The position numbers were made by a program, and so were the translations under genes. Source: Streptomyces sp. NRRL F-525 (GTDB lineage: Bacteria; Actinomycetota; Actinomycetes; Streptomycetales; Streptomycetaceae). From it: DNA of 64,000 bases. The stretch is from positions 39,958 through 103,957 of the forward strand of contig NZ_JNXE01000037.1 in NCBI RefSeq assembly GCF_000716605.1. The letters run 5' to 3'. This document shows, piece by piece, positions 51,415 through 59,458 of this stretch (position 1 is the first letter of the stretch; each line of letters opens with the position of its first letter). The notes under the pieces were generated by a model. That model worked only from the letters and a program-made list of their open reading frames with translations, had not been told where the DNA came from and did no database searches.

Positions 51415-51969
51415 ATGCCGGAACGTGACGTCACCGTGGGCCAGTTGCTCCTCGCCGAGTACCAGACCGTCAAGGACGAGCAGAAGACCCGTATCGGATT
51501 CCGCGACAACCTCCTCTACGTCACCCTCACCGTCGTCGCCGCCGTCATCGCCGCCGCGGCCCAGGCCAAGCAGCCCGAGATGCTGCTCGCGCTGCCGCCG
51601 GTGTGTGTCGTGCTCGGCTGGACCTACCTCGTGAACGACGAGAAGATCTCCGCGATCGGGACGTACGTACGGGACGACCTGGGACCCCGGCTCGCCGAAC
51701 TCACCGACGCCCAGGGGGTCTTCGACTGGGAGACCGCCCACCGTTCCGACAGCCGCCGCCGTTCCCGCAAGGTCATCCAGTGCGTGATCGACCTGCTGGC
51801 GTTCTGCGTCGTCCCGCTCGCCGGTCTCCTCGTCTACTGGTTCGCGGGGCGGACGTCCTCCGGCCTGTTCGTCCTGTCCGTGGCCGAGGCGCTCATCGTC
51901 GTCGGCCTCGGCCACCAGGTCCTCAGTTACGCGCGGCCCTTCAACTCGCCCCGCCCGCCTACCCCTTGA
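51415..51969 (+). CDS. Four-helix membrane protein, unknown function
   Basis: 184 residues from ATG 51415. A charged N-terminus (VGQLLLAEYQTVKDEQKTRIGFRDN) leads to two helix pairs (about 36-75 and 118-168) separated by a cytosolic segment with DDLGPRLAELTDAQGVFDWE. The gene is divergent from the phosphorylase-like gene (79 bp) and its stop overlaps that of the response regulator by 11 bp. I do not recognise the family. Its position next to an NLR/effector pair makes it a candidate membrane partner or second effector, but it lacks the shared motif. Confidence 0.75.
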   Translation: MPERDVTVGQLLLAEYQTVKDEQKTRIGFRDNLLYVTLTVVAAVIAAAAQAKQPEMLLALPPVCVVLGWTYLVNDEKISAIGTYVRDDLGPRLAELTDAQGVFDWETAHRSDSRRRSRKVIQCVIDLLAFCVVPLAGLLVYWFAGRTSSGLFVLSVAEALIVVGLGHQVLSYARPFNSPRPPTP

Positions 51970-52642
51970 CCCACCGATACTGCAACTCCGGCCGCCCCAC
52001 AGTCCCGTACTGCGGACTCCGCGCCGCCCGCCCCGCCTCCACCAGATGCTCCAGATACCGCCGAGCAGTGATCCGAGAAATCCCCACCGCCTCCGCAACC
52101 CCCGCCGCCGTAAGCCCCTCCCCGCAGTCCCGCAGAGCGACCGTCACCTTCTCCAGCGTCGGCGCACTCAACCCTTTGGGCAACGCCGCGGGCGACGGCG
52201 CCCGCAAGGCAGCCAACGCCCGGTCGACCTCGTCCTGGCCGCTCGCCTCACCCGCCGCCGCGTGGAACTCGGCGTACCGCACCAACCGGTCCCGGAGCGT
52301 GGCGAACGTGAACGGCTTCAGCACGTACTGCACGACTCCCAGCGACACCCCCTCCCGCACCACGGCCAGATCCCGCGCTGACGTCACCGCGATGACGTCG
52401 GCGTGGTAGCCGGCCGCCCGCAAGGACCGCGCGAGTTGCAGCCCGTGCGCGTCCGGAAGGTGCAGGTCCAGCAGCAACAGGTCCACCTGCGTCCGCTCCA
52501 GCGCCCGCCGCGCCTCCGCCCCCGTGTGCGCCTTGCCCACCGCGACGAACCCCGGCACCCGGCCCACGTACATGACGTGTGCGTCGGCGGCGACGGGATC
52601 GTCCTCGACGATGAGGACGCGGATCGGTTCGGCCGTAGTCAC
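51959..52642 (-). CDS. Response regulator, CitB/DcuR type
   Basis: 227 residues from GTG 52642, overlapping the kinase stop (GTGA). The receiver domain has the acidic pair in IVEDDP, phospho-acceptor Asp59 in LLLLDLHLPD and Lys in YVLKPF. The C-terminal DNA-binding domain (TAAGVAEAVGISRITARRYLEHLVEAG) is the helix-turn-helix of citrate/dicarboxylate regulators. It presumably controls the carboxylate symporter gene upstream of the kinase gene. By synteny near SCO5434. Confidence 0.93.
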   Translation of the reverse strand: MTTAEPIRVLIVEDDPVAADAHVMYVGRVPGFVAVGKAHTGAEARRALERTQVDLLLLDLHLPDAHGLQLARSLRAAGYHADVIAVTSARDLAVVREGVSLGVVQYVLKPFTFATLRDRLVRYAEFHAAAGEASGQDEVDRALAALRAPSPAALPKGLSAPTLEKVTVALRDCGEGLTAAGVAEAVGISRITARRYLEHLVEAGRAARSPQYGTVGRPELQYRWVKG

Positions 52643-54354
52643 GAGGTACCACCTTTGGAAACAGAACCCTGGGACGAAACCGAACCCTGAGTCGACGTAG
52701 ACGCCGATGCCGACGCCCCCACCCCGTCGTCGTCGCCCCCCGCCCCCCACAAAGGCAACCGCACCTCGAACACCGCCCCGCCCCCCTCCGCCTCAGCCAC
52801 CGTCAACGTCCCCTCATGCCGGTTCACCGCCTGCCGCACCAACGCCAACCCCAGCCCGCGACCCCCCGGCCCCGCCGGCTTCGTCGAGAAGCCGCGCTGG
52901 AAGACCGCCTCCGCGTGCGCCGGATCCACCCCCGCCCCCGTGTCCGCGACCCGCAGCACCAGCGCGGAGCCGTCCGCCCCCGCCTCCGCCTCCGTGTACG
53001 CCGTCACCGTCACCCGCGCCCGCAGGCTCCCCTGCGCCGCGTCCACCGCGTTGTCGATCAGGTTTCCGAGGATCGTCACCAAGTCCCGCGCGGACAGCGA
53101 ATCCGGCAGCAGGCCGTCGTCCATGCTGCTGTCCTCGGACACCACCAACTCCACGCCCCGCTCGTTGGATTGGGCCGTCTTGCCCAGCAACAGGGCAGCC
53201 AGCACAGGCTCGTTCACCGCCGAGACCACCTGATCGGTCAGCGTCTGGGCCAGCTCCAACTCGGCGGTCGCGAAGTCCACCGCCTCCTCCGCGCGTCCCA
53301 GCTCGATCAGCGAGACGACCGTGTGCAGGCGGTTCGCCGCCTCGTGGGCCTGCGACCGCAGCGCCTGCGTGAAGCCGCGTTCGGAGTCCAACTCGCCCAT
53401 CAAGGACTGGAGTTCGGTCACATCTCGCAGGGTCACCACCGTCCCCCTGCGCTCACCGCCCGACACCGGCGAGGTGTTCACCACCAGCACGCGGGACGCC
53501 GTCAGATGGACCTCGTCCACTCGCTCCTCCGACGACAGCAGCGCGCCCGTCAGCGGAGCGGGCAGGCCCAGGTTCGCCACCGACCGGCCCACCACATCCC
53601 CTGTCACCCCGAGCAGTTCCCGCCCGCCGTCGTTCATCAGCGCCACCCGGTATTGACCGTCGAGCATCAGCAGCCCTTCGCGCACCGCGTGCAGCGCGGC
53701 CTGGTGGTAGTCGTGCATGTGACTCAGCTCGGTCGCGTTCATGCCGTGGGTGTGGCGGCGCAGGCGGGCGTTGACGACGTACGTCCCTACGGCACCCAGT
53801 GCCAGGGCACCGGCCGCCACCCCGATCAGCGCCGTGACCTGGTCCTGTACCCGCTGCGTGATCGCCTCCACCCGGATACCGGCACTGACCAGGCCGATGA
53901 CCTTGCCGCCGCTCGTGACGGGGGTGACCGCGCGGACGGACGCGCCGAGGGTGCCGGTGTAGGTCTCCGTGAAGGAGTCGCCCTTCAGCGCGGGCCCGAT
54001 GTGGCCCAGGAACTTCTTCCCGATCTGCTTCCGGTCCGGGTGGGTCCAGCGGATGCCCTGCGGATTCATGATCGTGATGAAGTCGACCTGGGTGTCCCGC
54101 TGGACCTTCAGGGAGTACGACTCCAGGTGCGCGGTCGGGTTCGACGTACCGATCGCCGCCACCACCGACGGCGAGTCCGCGACCGACCGCGCCACCGCCA
54201 TGGCCTGCCGGCCCGCCGCGTCCTCGGCCTGGCTGCGGTCGCTGACGTAGGTGAACAGCGCGTACCCGGCGACGACGACCGCTATCAGCACGGCCTGCAT
54301 ACCGAAGAGCTGGCCGGCGAGGCTGCGGGGACGGGGGACGCGGGGGATGCGCAT
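52639..54354 (-). CDS. Sensor histidine kinase, CitA/DcuS type
   Basis: 571 residues. Helix 1 is at ~19-37, an extracytoplasmic PAS-like sensor at ~40-170 (with PQGIRWTHPDRKQIGKKF, VTSGGKVIGLVSAGI), helix 2 at ~173-195, a cytosolic PAS at ~212-315, then the kinase core. The phospho-acceptor is His337 in RSQAHEAANRLHTV; ATPase boxes are NLIDNAVDAA, DTGAGV and GRGLGLALV. The Gly/Ser-rich tail (ASASASTSTQGSVSS) is probably disordered. This family senses C4-dicarboxylates or citrate outside the cell. Divergent from the symporter gene. Confidence 0.94.
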   Translation of the reverse strand: MRIPRVPRPRSLAGQLFGMQAVLIAVVVAGYALFTYVSDRSQAEDAAGRQAMAVARSVADSPSVVAAIGTSNPTAHLESYSLKVQRDTQVDFITIMNPQGIRWTHPDRKQIGKKFLGHIGPALKGDSFTETYTGTLGASVRAVTPVTSGGKVIGLVSAGIRVEAITQRVQDQVTALIGVAAGALALGAVGTYVVNARLRRHTHGMNATELSHMHDYHQAALHAVREGLLMLDGQYRVALMNDGGRELLGVTGDVVGRSVANLGLPAPLTGALLSSEERVDEVHLTASRVLVVNTSPVSGGERRGTVVTLRDVTELQSLMGELDSERGFTQALRSQAHEAANRLHTVVSLIELGRAEEAVDFATAELELAQTLTDQVVSAVNEPVLAALLLGKTAQSNERGVELVVSEDSSMDDGLLPDSLSARDLVTILGNLIDNAVDAAQGSLRARVTVTAYTEAEAGADGSALVLRVADTGAGVDPAHAEAVFQRGFSTKPAGPGGRGLGLALVRQAVNRHEGTLTVAEAEGGGAVFEVRLPLWGAGGDDDGVGASASASTSTQGSVSSQGSVSKGGTS

Positions 54355-54500
54355 GTCGTCAGTGTGCCTCTCCTGTTAAGCGCGAACTAAATGAACGTAA
54401 GGGTGACCGCCCTCACAAGCCGGGAGATAGTCACCGCAACCCCGGAAGCAGCCGCCTCCCGGGCCAGGCCGCGCAGGGCATCGGATCGGTGCGGACCGCC

Positions 54501-54536
54501 GTAGGACCCGTAGAACCCGTAAGACCCATGAATCCC
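54501..54536. repeat. Four 9-bp tandem repeats upstream of symporter gene
   Basis: GTAGGACCC, GTAGAACCC, GTAAGACCC, ATGAATCCC follow one another in the 270-bp gap between kinase and symporter genes. Spacing near one helical turn suits cooperative binding by a response regulator, but this is inference. Confidence 0.6.
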
Positions 54537-54540
54537 CGGA

Positions 54541-54586
54541 CGTGAGCCGCACTCGCCACCCGGGTTCCGCCGGTCGTGAGCCGCAC
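54541..54586. promoter_or_regulatory. 12-bp direct repeat near symporter start
   Basis: CGTGAGCCGCAC occurs at 54541-54552 and 54575-54586, 34 bp apart, 38 bp before the symporter start codon. A candidate regulator-binding pair. Confidence 0.45.
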
Positions 54587-54624
54587 GCCGGATGATGCCG
54601 ACGACGTCGTCAAGGAGGGCAGCC

Positions 54625-56019
54625 GTGGCCAGCACCCCCGCACCCGCACCTGCCGCACCCGCAGCACCGCCCGTGAAGCGGGACCGCACCCACTACCTCT
54701 ACATCGCGGTGATCGTCGCGGTCGCCCTCGGCATCGCCGTCGGGTTCGCCGCGCCGGGCTTCGCCGAGGAGCTCAAGCCGCTCGGTACCGGCTTCGTCGC
54801 GCTGATCAAGATGATGATCTCGCCGATCATCTTCTGCACGATCGTGCTCGGCGTCGGTTCCGTACGGAAGGCCGCCCAGGTCGGCAAGGTCGGCGGGCTC
54901 GCGCTCGGCTACTTCATCGCGATGTCGTTCGTGGCGCTGGCCATCGGCCTGGTCGTCGGCAACATCATCCACCCGGGCAGCGGCATGCACCTGACCGAGG
55001 CCGTCAAGGGCGTCGGACACACGCAGGCCCAGGCCGCCGCCGAGGGCCCGGTCGACTTCCTGCTCGGGATCATCCCGACCACCTTCGTGTCGGCGTTCAC
55101 CGAGGGCCAGGTCCTCCAGACGCTGCTGATCGCGCTCCTCGCGGGCTTCGCGCTGCAGGCCATGGGCCGCACGGGCGAGCCGGTGCTGCGCGGTGTCGAG
55201 TACATCCAGAAGCTGGTCTTCCGCATCCTCGGCATGATCATGTGGGCCGCGCCCGTCGGTGCCTTCGGCGCCATGGCCGCCGTCATCGGCGAGACCGGCA
55301 TGGACGCGCTCAAAGCACTGGGCACGATCATGGTCGGCTTCTACATCACCTGTGCGCTCTTCATCGTCGTCGTGCTCGGCACGCTGACCAAGCTGGTCGC
55401 CAAGGTCAACCTCTTCCAGCTGCTGAAGTACCTCGGCCGTGAGTTCCTGCTGATCGTCTCCACCTCGTCCTCCGAGTCCGCGCTGCCGCGGCTCATCGCG
55501 AAGATGGAGCACCTGGGTGTCAGCCGCCCGGTCGTCGGCATCACCGTGCCGACCGGCTACTCCTTCAACCTCGACGGCACGATGATCTACCTGACGATGG
55601 CCTCGCTGTTCATCGCCGACGCGATGGACCAGCCGATGAGCATCGGCCAGCAGATCGGCCTGCTGCTCTTCATGATGGTCGCTTCGAAGGGTGCGGCCGG
55701 TGTCTCCGGCTCCGGTATCGCCGTACTGGCGAGCGGTCTGCAGTCGCACAAGCCCGCCCTGGTCGACGGTGTCGGCCTGATCATCGGCATCGACCGCTTC
55801 ATGAGCGAGGCCCGCGCGGTCACCAACTTCGCCGGCAACGCCGTCGCCACGCTGCTCATCGGCACCTGGACCGGCGAGGTCGACAAGGAGCGCGTCAACC
55901 GGGTCCTCGCCGGTGAACTCCCCTTCGACGAGAAGACGTTGCTCGACGAGAAGGACGGCGACGACCACCTCGACGCCGTACCCGAGCAGGGCGGCGAGAA
56001 GGAACTCGCCAAGGCCTGA
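54625..56019 (+). CDS. Dicarboxylate/amino acid:cation symporter (DAACS family)
   Basis: 464 residues from GTG 54625, which has a strong AAGGAGG 6 nt upstream (ATG 54592 is upstream of that site). It has the DctA/GltP fold: ALIKMMISPIIFCTIVLGVG, the reentrant SSSESALPRLIAKMEHLGV, the transport core GYSFNLDGTMIYLTMASLFIA and the second reentrant MMVASKGAAGVSGSG. It imports C4-dicarboxylates or acidic amino acids with protons or sodium. Likely regulated by the adjacent DcuS-like system. Confidence 0.94.
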   Translation: MASTPAPAPAAPAAPPVKRDRTHYLYIAVIVAVALGIAVGFAAPGFAEELKPLGTGFVALIKMMISPIIFCTIVLGVGSVRKAAQVGKVGGLALGYFIAMSFVALAIGLVVGNIIHPGSGMHLTEAVKGVGHTQAQAAAEGPVDFLLGIIPTTFVSAFTEGQVLQTLLIALLAGFALQAMGRTGEPVLRGVEYIQKLVFRILGMIMWAAPVGAFGAMAAVIGETGMDALKALGTIMVGFYITCALFIVVVLGTLTKLVAKVNLFQLLKYLGREFLLIVSTSSSESALPRLIAKMEHLGVSRPVVGITVPTGYSFNLDGTMIYLTMASLFIADAMDQPMSIGQQIGLLLFMMVASKGAAGVSGSGIAVLASGLQSHKPALVDGVGLIIGIDRFMSEARAVTNFAGNAVATLLIGTWTGEVDKERVNRVLAGELPFDEKTLLDEKDGDDHLDAVPEQGGEKELAKA

Positions 56020-56220
56020 GCGCTCCTGCTCAAGCGTGGCGCCCGGGCCGACCTGAACACGGTCCGGACGCCCACGGACTCCGGGCGGCTGGGTGTCCCC
56101 CCGTCGCTCAGCCGCCCGGTCCTTACAGGGACGTAGTAGGGATGTACTAGCGTGCCGTGCCGTGCCGGAAACCTCCGGCGCGGCACGGCACGTTCACGTC
56201 GGGTAGGAGTCACGGGGGCC

Positions 56221-56991
56221 ATGGGCATGAAGATCGACTGGGACCGGCGGCACTGCGCACGCCACGGGCACGCGACGTACGCGCCCGACGAGACGGCACT
56301 GCGGGAACGGCTGCGCGCCGAGACCGGGTTCGGGGAGGCCTGGCGCTGTCTGCGCTGCGGCGACTTCGTCCTCGGCGAACCGCACGGCTCCGGACCCGCC
56401 GAGCACGCGCCCCTGGTGCCGCGCGGGAAGGTGCTGCGGGACCTGTTCATCCTGCGGTTCCTCGCCATCGAGCGGGCCGTGCGCGGGGTGTTCATCGTGC
56501 TGGTCGCCGCCGCCGTGTGGAAGTTCAGCAACAGCCAGGACGCGGTGCGCAAGCTCTTCGACGACTATCTCAACGTCTTCCGGCCCGTCTTCAAGCACTT
56601 CCACTACGACCTCGACCACTCGCCGATCGTCGGCAGCATCCAGAAGACCTTCGGCTACAAGCACTCCACGCTGGTCCTGGTCGCCGTACTGCTGCTGGCG
56701 TACGCGCTGATCGAACTCGTCGAGGCGGGCGGGCTCTGGTACGCCAAGCGCTGGGCGGAGTATCTGACGGTGGTCGCCACCGCCGCGTTCCTGCCGCTGG
56801 AGATCTACGAACTCACCGAACACATCAGCTGGTTGAAGATCGCCACCCTCGTCCTGAACATACTCGCTGTCCTCTACATCGCCCTGGCCAAGCGGCTGTT
56901 CGGGCTGCGCGGCGGTCGGAAGGCCTTCGACGAGGAGCGGGAGAGCGCGTCCCTGCTGGAGGTGGAGACGTCGGCCGGAGTCATGGTCTGA
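56221..56991 (+). CDS. DUF2127 membrane protein with Cys/His-rich N-terminus
   Basis: 256 residues from ATG 56221 (ATG 56227 is possible). The N-terminus has HCARHGH and CLRCGDF, spaced so that a small zinc site is plausible, which is unusual for the family. A DUF2127 membrane region of about four helices follows (AIERAVRGVFIVLVAAAVW, LVLVAVLLLAYALIELVEAGGLW, YLTVVATAAFLPLEIYELTEHISW, LVLNILAVLYIALAK). Biochemical role unknown. It precedes the AAA+ ATPase gene by 45 bp on the same strand. Confidence 0.85.
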   Translation: MGMKIDWDRRHCARHGHATYAPDETALRERLRAETGFGEAWRCLRCGDFVLGEPHGSGPAEHAPLVPRGKVLRDLFILRFLAIERAVRGVFIVLVAAAVWKFSNSQDAVRKLFDDYLNVFRPVFKHFHYDLDHSPIVGSIQKTFGYKHSTLVLVAVLLLAYALIELVEAGGLWYAKRWAEYLTVVATAAFLPLEIYELTEHISWLKIATLVLNILAVLYIALAKRLFGLRGGRKAFDEERESASLLEVETSAGVMV

Positions 56992-57036
56992 CACCCTGGT
57001 CCGAAACATCGGAACCTGGGCTTTACGGAGGCAGAC

Positions 57037-58536
57037 ATGGGCGAACCGGGCGGAGTGGAGTTCATGAGCGAGGCCGAGTACGAGCGCCGGTACGGCGCCG
57101 AACGCGAGGCCTCGCCCCTCTCGTTGCAGCAGATCAGCGAACTCTTCTACCAGTTCCTCGCCGCGGTCGCCCGCCCCAAGTCCAAGGACTACGACCCCGC
57201 CCGCAACCTCACCGAACGCCTCCGCGCCCACCTCGGCACCGCCCCCGGCGACCGGCCCGTCGTCAAGGCCGCGTATCCGCCGTACGACCTCCCGAACGTG
57301 CATCTCGCGCTGGAGCACTGGTTCGCCGGGGAGGGCCGCTCCTACGAACTCGTCGGCATGCGCGGCGCGTCGAACCGCACCGACCTCACCCTCGGCGACA
57401 TCCTCGAAGCCGCCGACCGCCACGACCGGTTCACCATCGGGGCCGTCGACTACGCCCACCTCCCCGTCTCGCCCGACGCCGAACTCGCCTGTGTCTCCTG
57501 CGGGTTCTACCTCGGCGCGGAGGGCGAGGACCGGTTCGCGGTGCTGCTGCGCGGGCCGGGGGACGAGTACGGGCGGAACACGGTGGACATCGAAGTCCTC
57601 GCGCAGGACAAGGAGTTCGCGGACCGGCTGCTCGCCGAGATCGACGTCCTCGTCCGCGAGCACAACATCTTCCGCGGCCAGGTCCTCTCCTTCGAGGGCT
57701 CCGAATTCGGCCACGGCCTGGGCCCGTTCCGCTTCCACCGCCGCCCGACTCTCACCCGCGAGGACATCGTGCTCCCCGAGGGCCTGCTGGAGCGCGTCGA
57801 GCGCCAGGTCGTCGGCGTGGCCCGCCGCCGCGAGCAACTCCGCGCCGCGGGCCAGCACTTGCGCCGCGGCCTCCTCCTCTACGGCCCGCCCGGCACCGGC
57901 AAGACCCACACGATCCGCTATCTCCTGTCCCACCTCCCGCAGTTCACGGTCGTCGTCCTGTCCGGCACGAGCATCGAGGCGATCGGCCCCGCCTGCGCCC
58001 TGGCCCGCATGCTCCAGCCGGCGCTGGTCGTCCTGGAGGACTGCGACCTCATCGCCGAGGCCCGCGACCACGGCAGCGGCGAACAGCCCCTGCTCTTCCA
58101 GATCCTGAACGAGATGGACGGCCTCGGCGACGACGCCGACGTCGCCTTCCTCCTCACCACCAACCGCGCCGACCTTCTCGAACCGGCCCTCGTCCAACGC
58201 CCCGGCCGCGTCGACCTCGCCGTGGAGATCCCCCTCCCCGACGCCCCGGGCCGCGCCCGCCTCCTCGACCTCTACGGCACCGGCCTGGACCTCGACGAGG
58301 CGGTGGCCGCCGAGGTGGTGACCCGCACGGAGGGCACGACGGCGTCCTTCACGAAGGAACTGGTACGACGGTCCGTGCTGATCGCGGCCGAGCGGGAGTC
58401 GGCGCGCACGGAACCGGCCGACCTCCGGGCGGCGCTCGACGAACTCCTCTCCGACCGGGACCAGTTGACGCGTCGGCTGCTCGGGGTGCGTGGGGCGGGG
58501 GAGGGTGAGAGCGCGGACGATCCGGCGTTCCCCTGA
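57037..58536 (+). CDS. AAA+ ATPase (CDC48/FtsH-like core)
   Basis: 499 residues with GGAGG before ATG 57037. An N-terminal ~260-residue domain of unknown fold (PPYDLPNVHLALEHWFA, GMRGASNRTDLTLGDIL) is followed by one AAA module: Walker A YGPPGTGKTH, Walker B region ALVVLEDCDLIA (ED in place of the usual DE), sensor 1 FLLTTNRAD and the arginine-finger region LVQRPGRVD. No protease or membrane domain. Such soluble single-AAA proteins remodel or unfold partners; the partner is unknown. The DUF2127 gene directly upstream may be functionally linked. Confidence 0.9.
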   Translation: MGEPGGVEFMSEAEYERRYGAEREASPLSLQQISELFYQFLAAVARPKSKDYDPARNLTERLRAHLGTAPGDRPVVKAAYPPYDLPNVHLALEHWFAGEGRSYELVGMRGASNRTDLTLGDILEAADRHDRFTIGAVDYAHLPVSPDAELACVSCGFYLGAEGEDRFAVLLRGPGDEYGRNTVDIEVLAQDKEFADRLLAEIDVLVREHNIFRGQVLSFEGSEFGHGLGPFRFHRRPTLTREDIVLPEGLLERVERQVVGVARRREQLRAAGQHLRRGLLLYGPPGTGKTHTIRYLLSHLPQFTVVVLSGTSIEAIGPACALARMLQPALVVLEDCDLIAEARDHGSGEQPLLFQILNEMDGLGDDADVAFLLTTNRADLLEPALVQRPGRVDLAVEIPLPDAPGRARLLDLYGTGLDLDEAVAAEVVTRTEGTTASFTKELVRRSVLIAAERESARTEPADLRAALDELLSDRDQLTRRLLGVRGAGEGESADDPAFP

Positions 58537-58590
58537 TGCCGGCGTCGTTTCCTTGATGCCGACGTCGTTGCCTTGACGCCCACGTCAAGG
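58531..58590. repeat. Three 20-bp tandem units ending in a MerR-type operator
   Basis: Units at 58531-58550, 58551-58570 and 58571-58590 share the pattern CC-C/T-TGA-x-GCC-x-(A/G)CGTC. Only the third is a perfect dyad (CCTTGACG-CCCA-CGTCAAGG), lying 15 nt before the MerR start, as expected for an autoregulated MerR promoter. The first overlaps the stop of the AAA+ gene. Confidence 0.75.
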
Positions 58591-58605
58591 ACTACCGTCG
58601 TAGGC

Positions 58606-58992
58606 ATGCGAATCGGCGAGCTGGCCGCGCGGGCCGGGACCACGACGCGGGCCCTGCGGTACTACGAGGCGCGGGGGCTGCTGCCCGCGCGGCGGGGCGG
58701 CAACGGGTATCGGACGTACGACGAGGGGGATCTGAAGCTGCTCCGGCAGATCAGGACCCTGCAGGACTTCGGGTTCGACCTGGAGGAGACGCGGCCCTTC
58801 GTGGAGTGTCTGCGGGCCGGGCATCCCGAGGGGGACTCGTGTCCGGCCTCGCTCGCCGTCTACCGGCGGAAGCTCGCCGAACTCGACTCCCTGATCGGGG
58901 AGTTGCAGGCGGTGCGCGCGGAGATCGGGGTGCGGCTGGCGACGGTCGAGGAACCGGTGCCGTTGTGCGAACTGGGAGGGCGGGAACTGTGA
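58606..58992 (+). CDS. MerR family regulator
   Basis: 128 residues from ATG 58606. The N-terminal winged helix (MRIGELAARAGTTTRALRYYE) is followed by the dimerisation coiled coil (SLAVYRRKLAELDSLIGELQ). Cys68, Cys79 (EGDSCPAS) and Cys121 are candidates for metal or thiol sensing. There is no Shine-Dalgarno and the ATG lies 15 nt after the operator, so the mRNA may be leaderless. The stop overlaps the start of the thioredoxin gene (GTGA), implying a joint redox or electrophile response. Confidence 0.92.
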   Translation: MRIGELAARAGTTTRALRYYEARGLLPARRGGNGYRTYDEGDLKLLRQIRTLQDFGFDLEETRPFVECLRAGHPEGDSCPASLAVYRRKLAELDSLIGELQAVRAEIGVRLATVEEPVPLCELGGREL

Positions 58993-59321
58993 GCGGCGTT
59001 ACGGACGTTACGGACGAGGATTTCGCGGCTGAGGTGATCGGGGCCGAGTTGCCGGTGCTGGTGGAGTTCACGGCGGACTGGTGTCCGCCGTGCCGTCAGA
59101 TGGGGCCGGTGCTGCGCGCCCTCGCCGCCGAGGAGGGCGACCGGCTCAAGGTGGTGCAGTTGAACGTGGACCAGAATCCGGAGACCACGAACGCCTACAA
59201 GGTGCTCTCGATGCCCACGTTCATGGTCTTCCAGGGCGGTGAGCCGGTGAAGGCCATGGTGGGGGCCCGGCCCAAGCGCCGGTTGCTGGAGGAACTGGCC
59301 GATGTGATCCGAACCCCCTGA
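58989..59321 (+). CDS. Thioredoxin
   Basis: 110 residues from GTG 58989, overlapping the merR stop. Single thioredoxin domain: LVEFTADWCPPCRQMGPVL contains the active site WCPPC (instead of the canonical WCGPC), and the cis-Pro loop is SMPTFMVF. Cytosolic disulfide reductase, probably under control of the adjacent MerR. Followed by a strong terminator. Confidence 0.93.
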   Translation: MSGVTDVTDEDFAAEVIGAELPVLVEFTADWCPPCRQMGPVLRALAAEEGDRLKVVQLNVDQNPETTNAYKVLSMPTFMVFQGGEPVKAMVGARPKRRLLEELADVIRTP

Positions 59322-59335
59322 AGAGCCCTTGAACG

Positions 59336-59374
59336 AAAGAATCCCCCGAGCAATTGCGCTCGGGGGATTCTTTT
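59336..59374 (+). terminator. Strong intrinsic terminator after thioredoxin gene
   Basis: 16-bp perfect stem (AAAGAATCCCCCGAGC and its complement) with a 6-nt loop, running into TTTT. One of the few classic T-tailed terminators in the window. Confidence 0.92.
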
Positions 59375-59437
59375 GCGTATATTCAATGGTTCGCGACTTC
59401 ACGGGAATTGAGTCGCAAAGAGGCTTAGTGAGCACAG

Positions 59438-59443
59438 TATATA
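59438..59443 (+). promoter_or_regulatory. Possible -10 element of helD
   Basis: TATATA within AGTATATATG, an unusually AT-rich string for this genome, ending 9-15 nt before the candidate starts. No clear -35 is seen. A short or absent leader is implied. Confidence 0.45.
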
Positions 59444-59458
59444 TGTCCGGGAGTGGAA

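Noticed and set aside
41000..52000. NLR region as an integrated mobile element or prophage
   Set aside because: No integrase, transposase, att repeat or tRNA gene was found; the enclosed importer appears syntenic with S. coelicolor.
59375..59458. Rifamycin-associated element upstream of helD (HelR-type resistance)
   Set aside because: No GGGGCTTGC-type inverted repeat is present; only an AT-rich TATATA and weak dyads.
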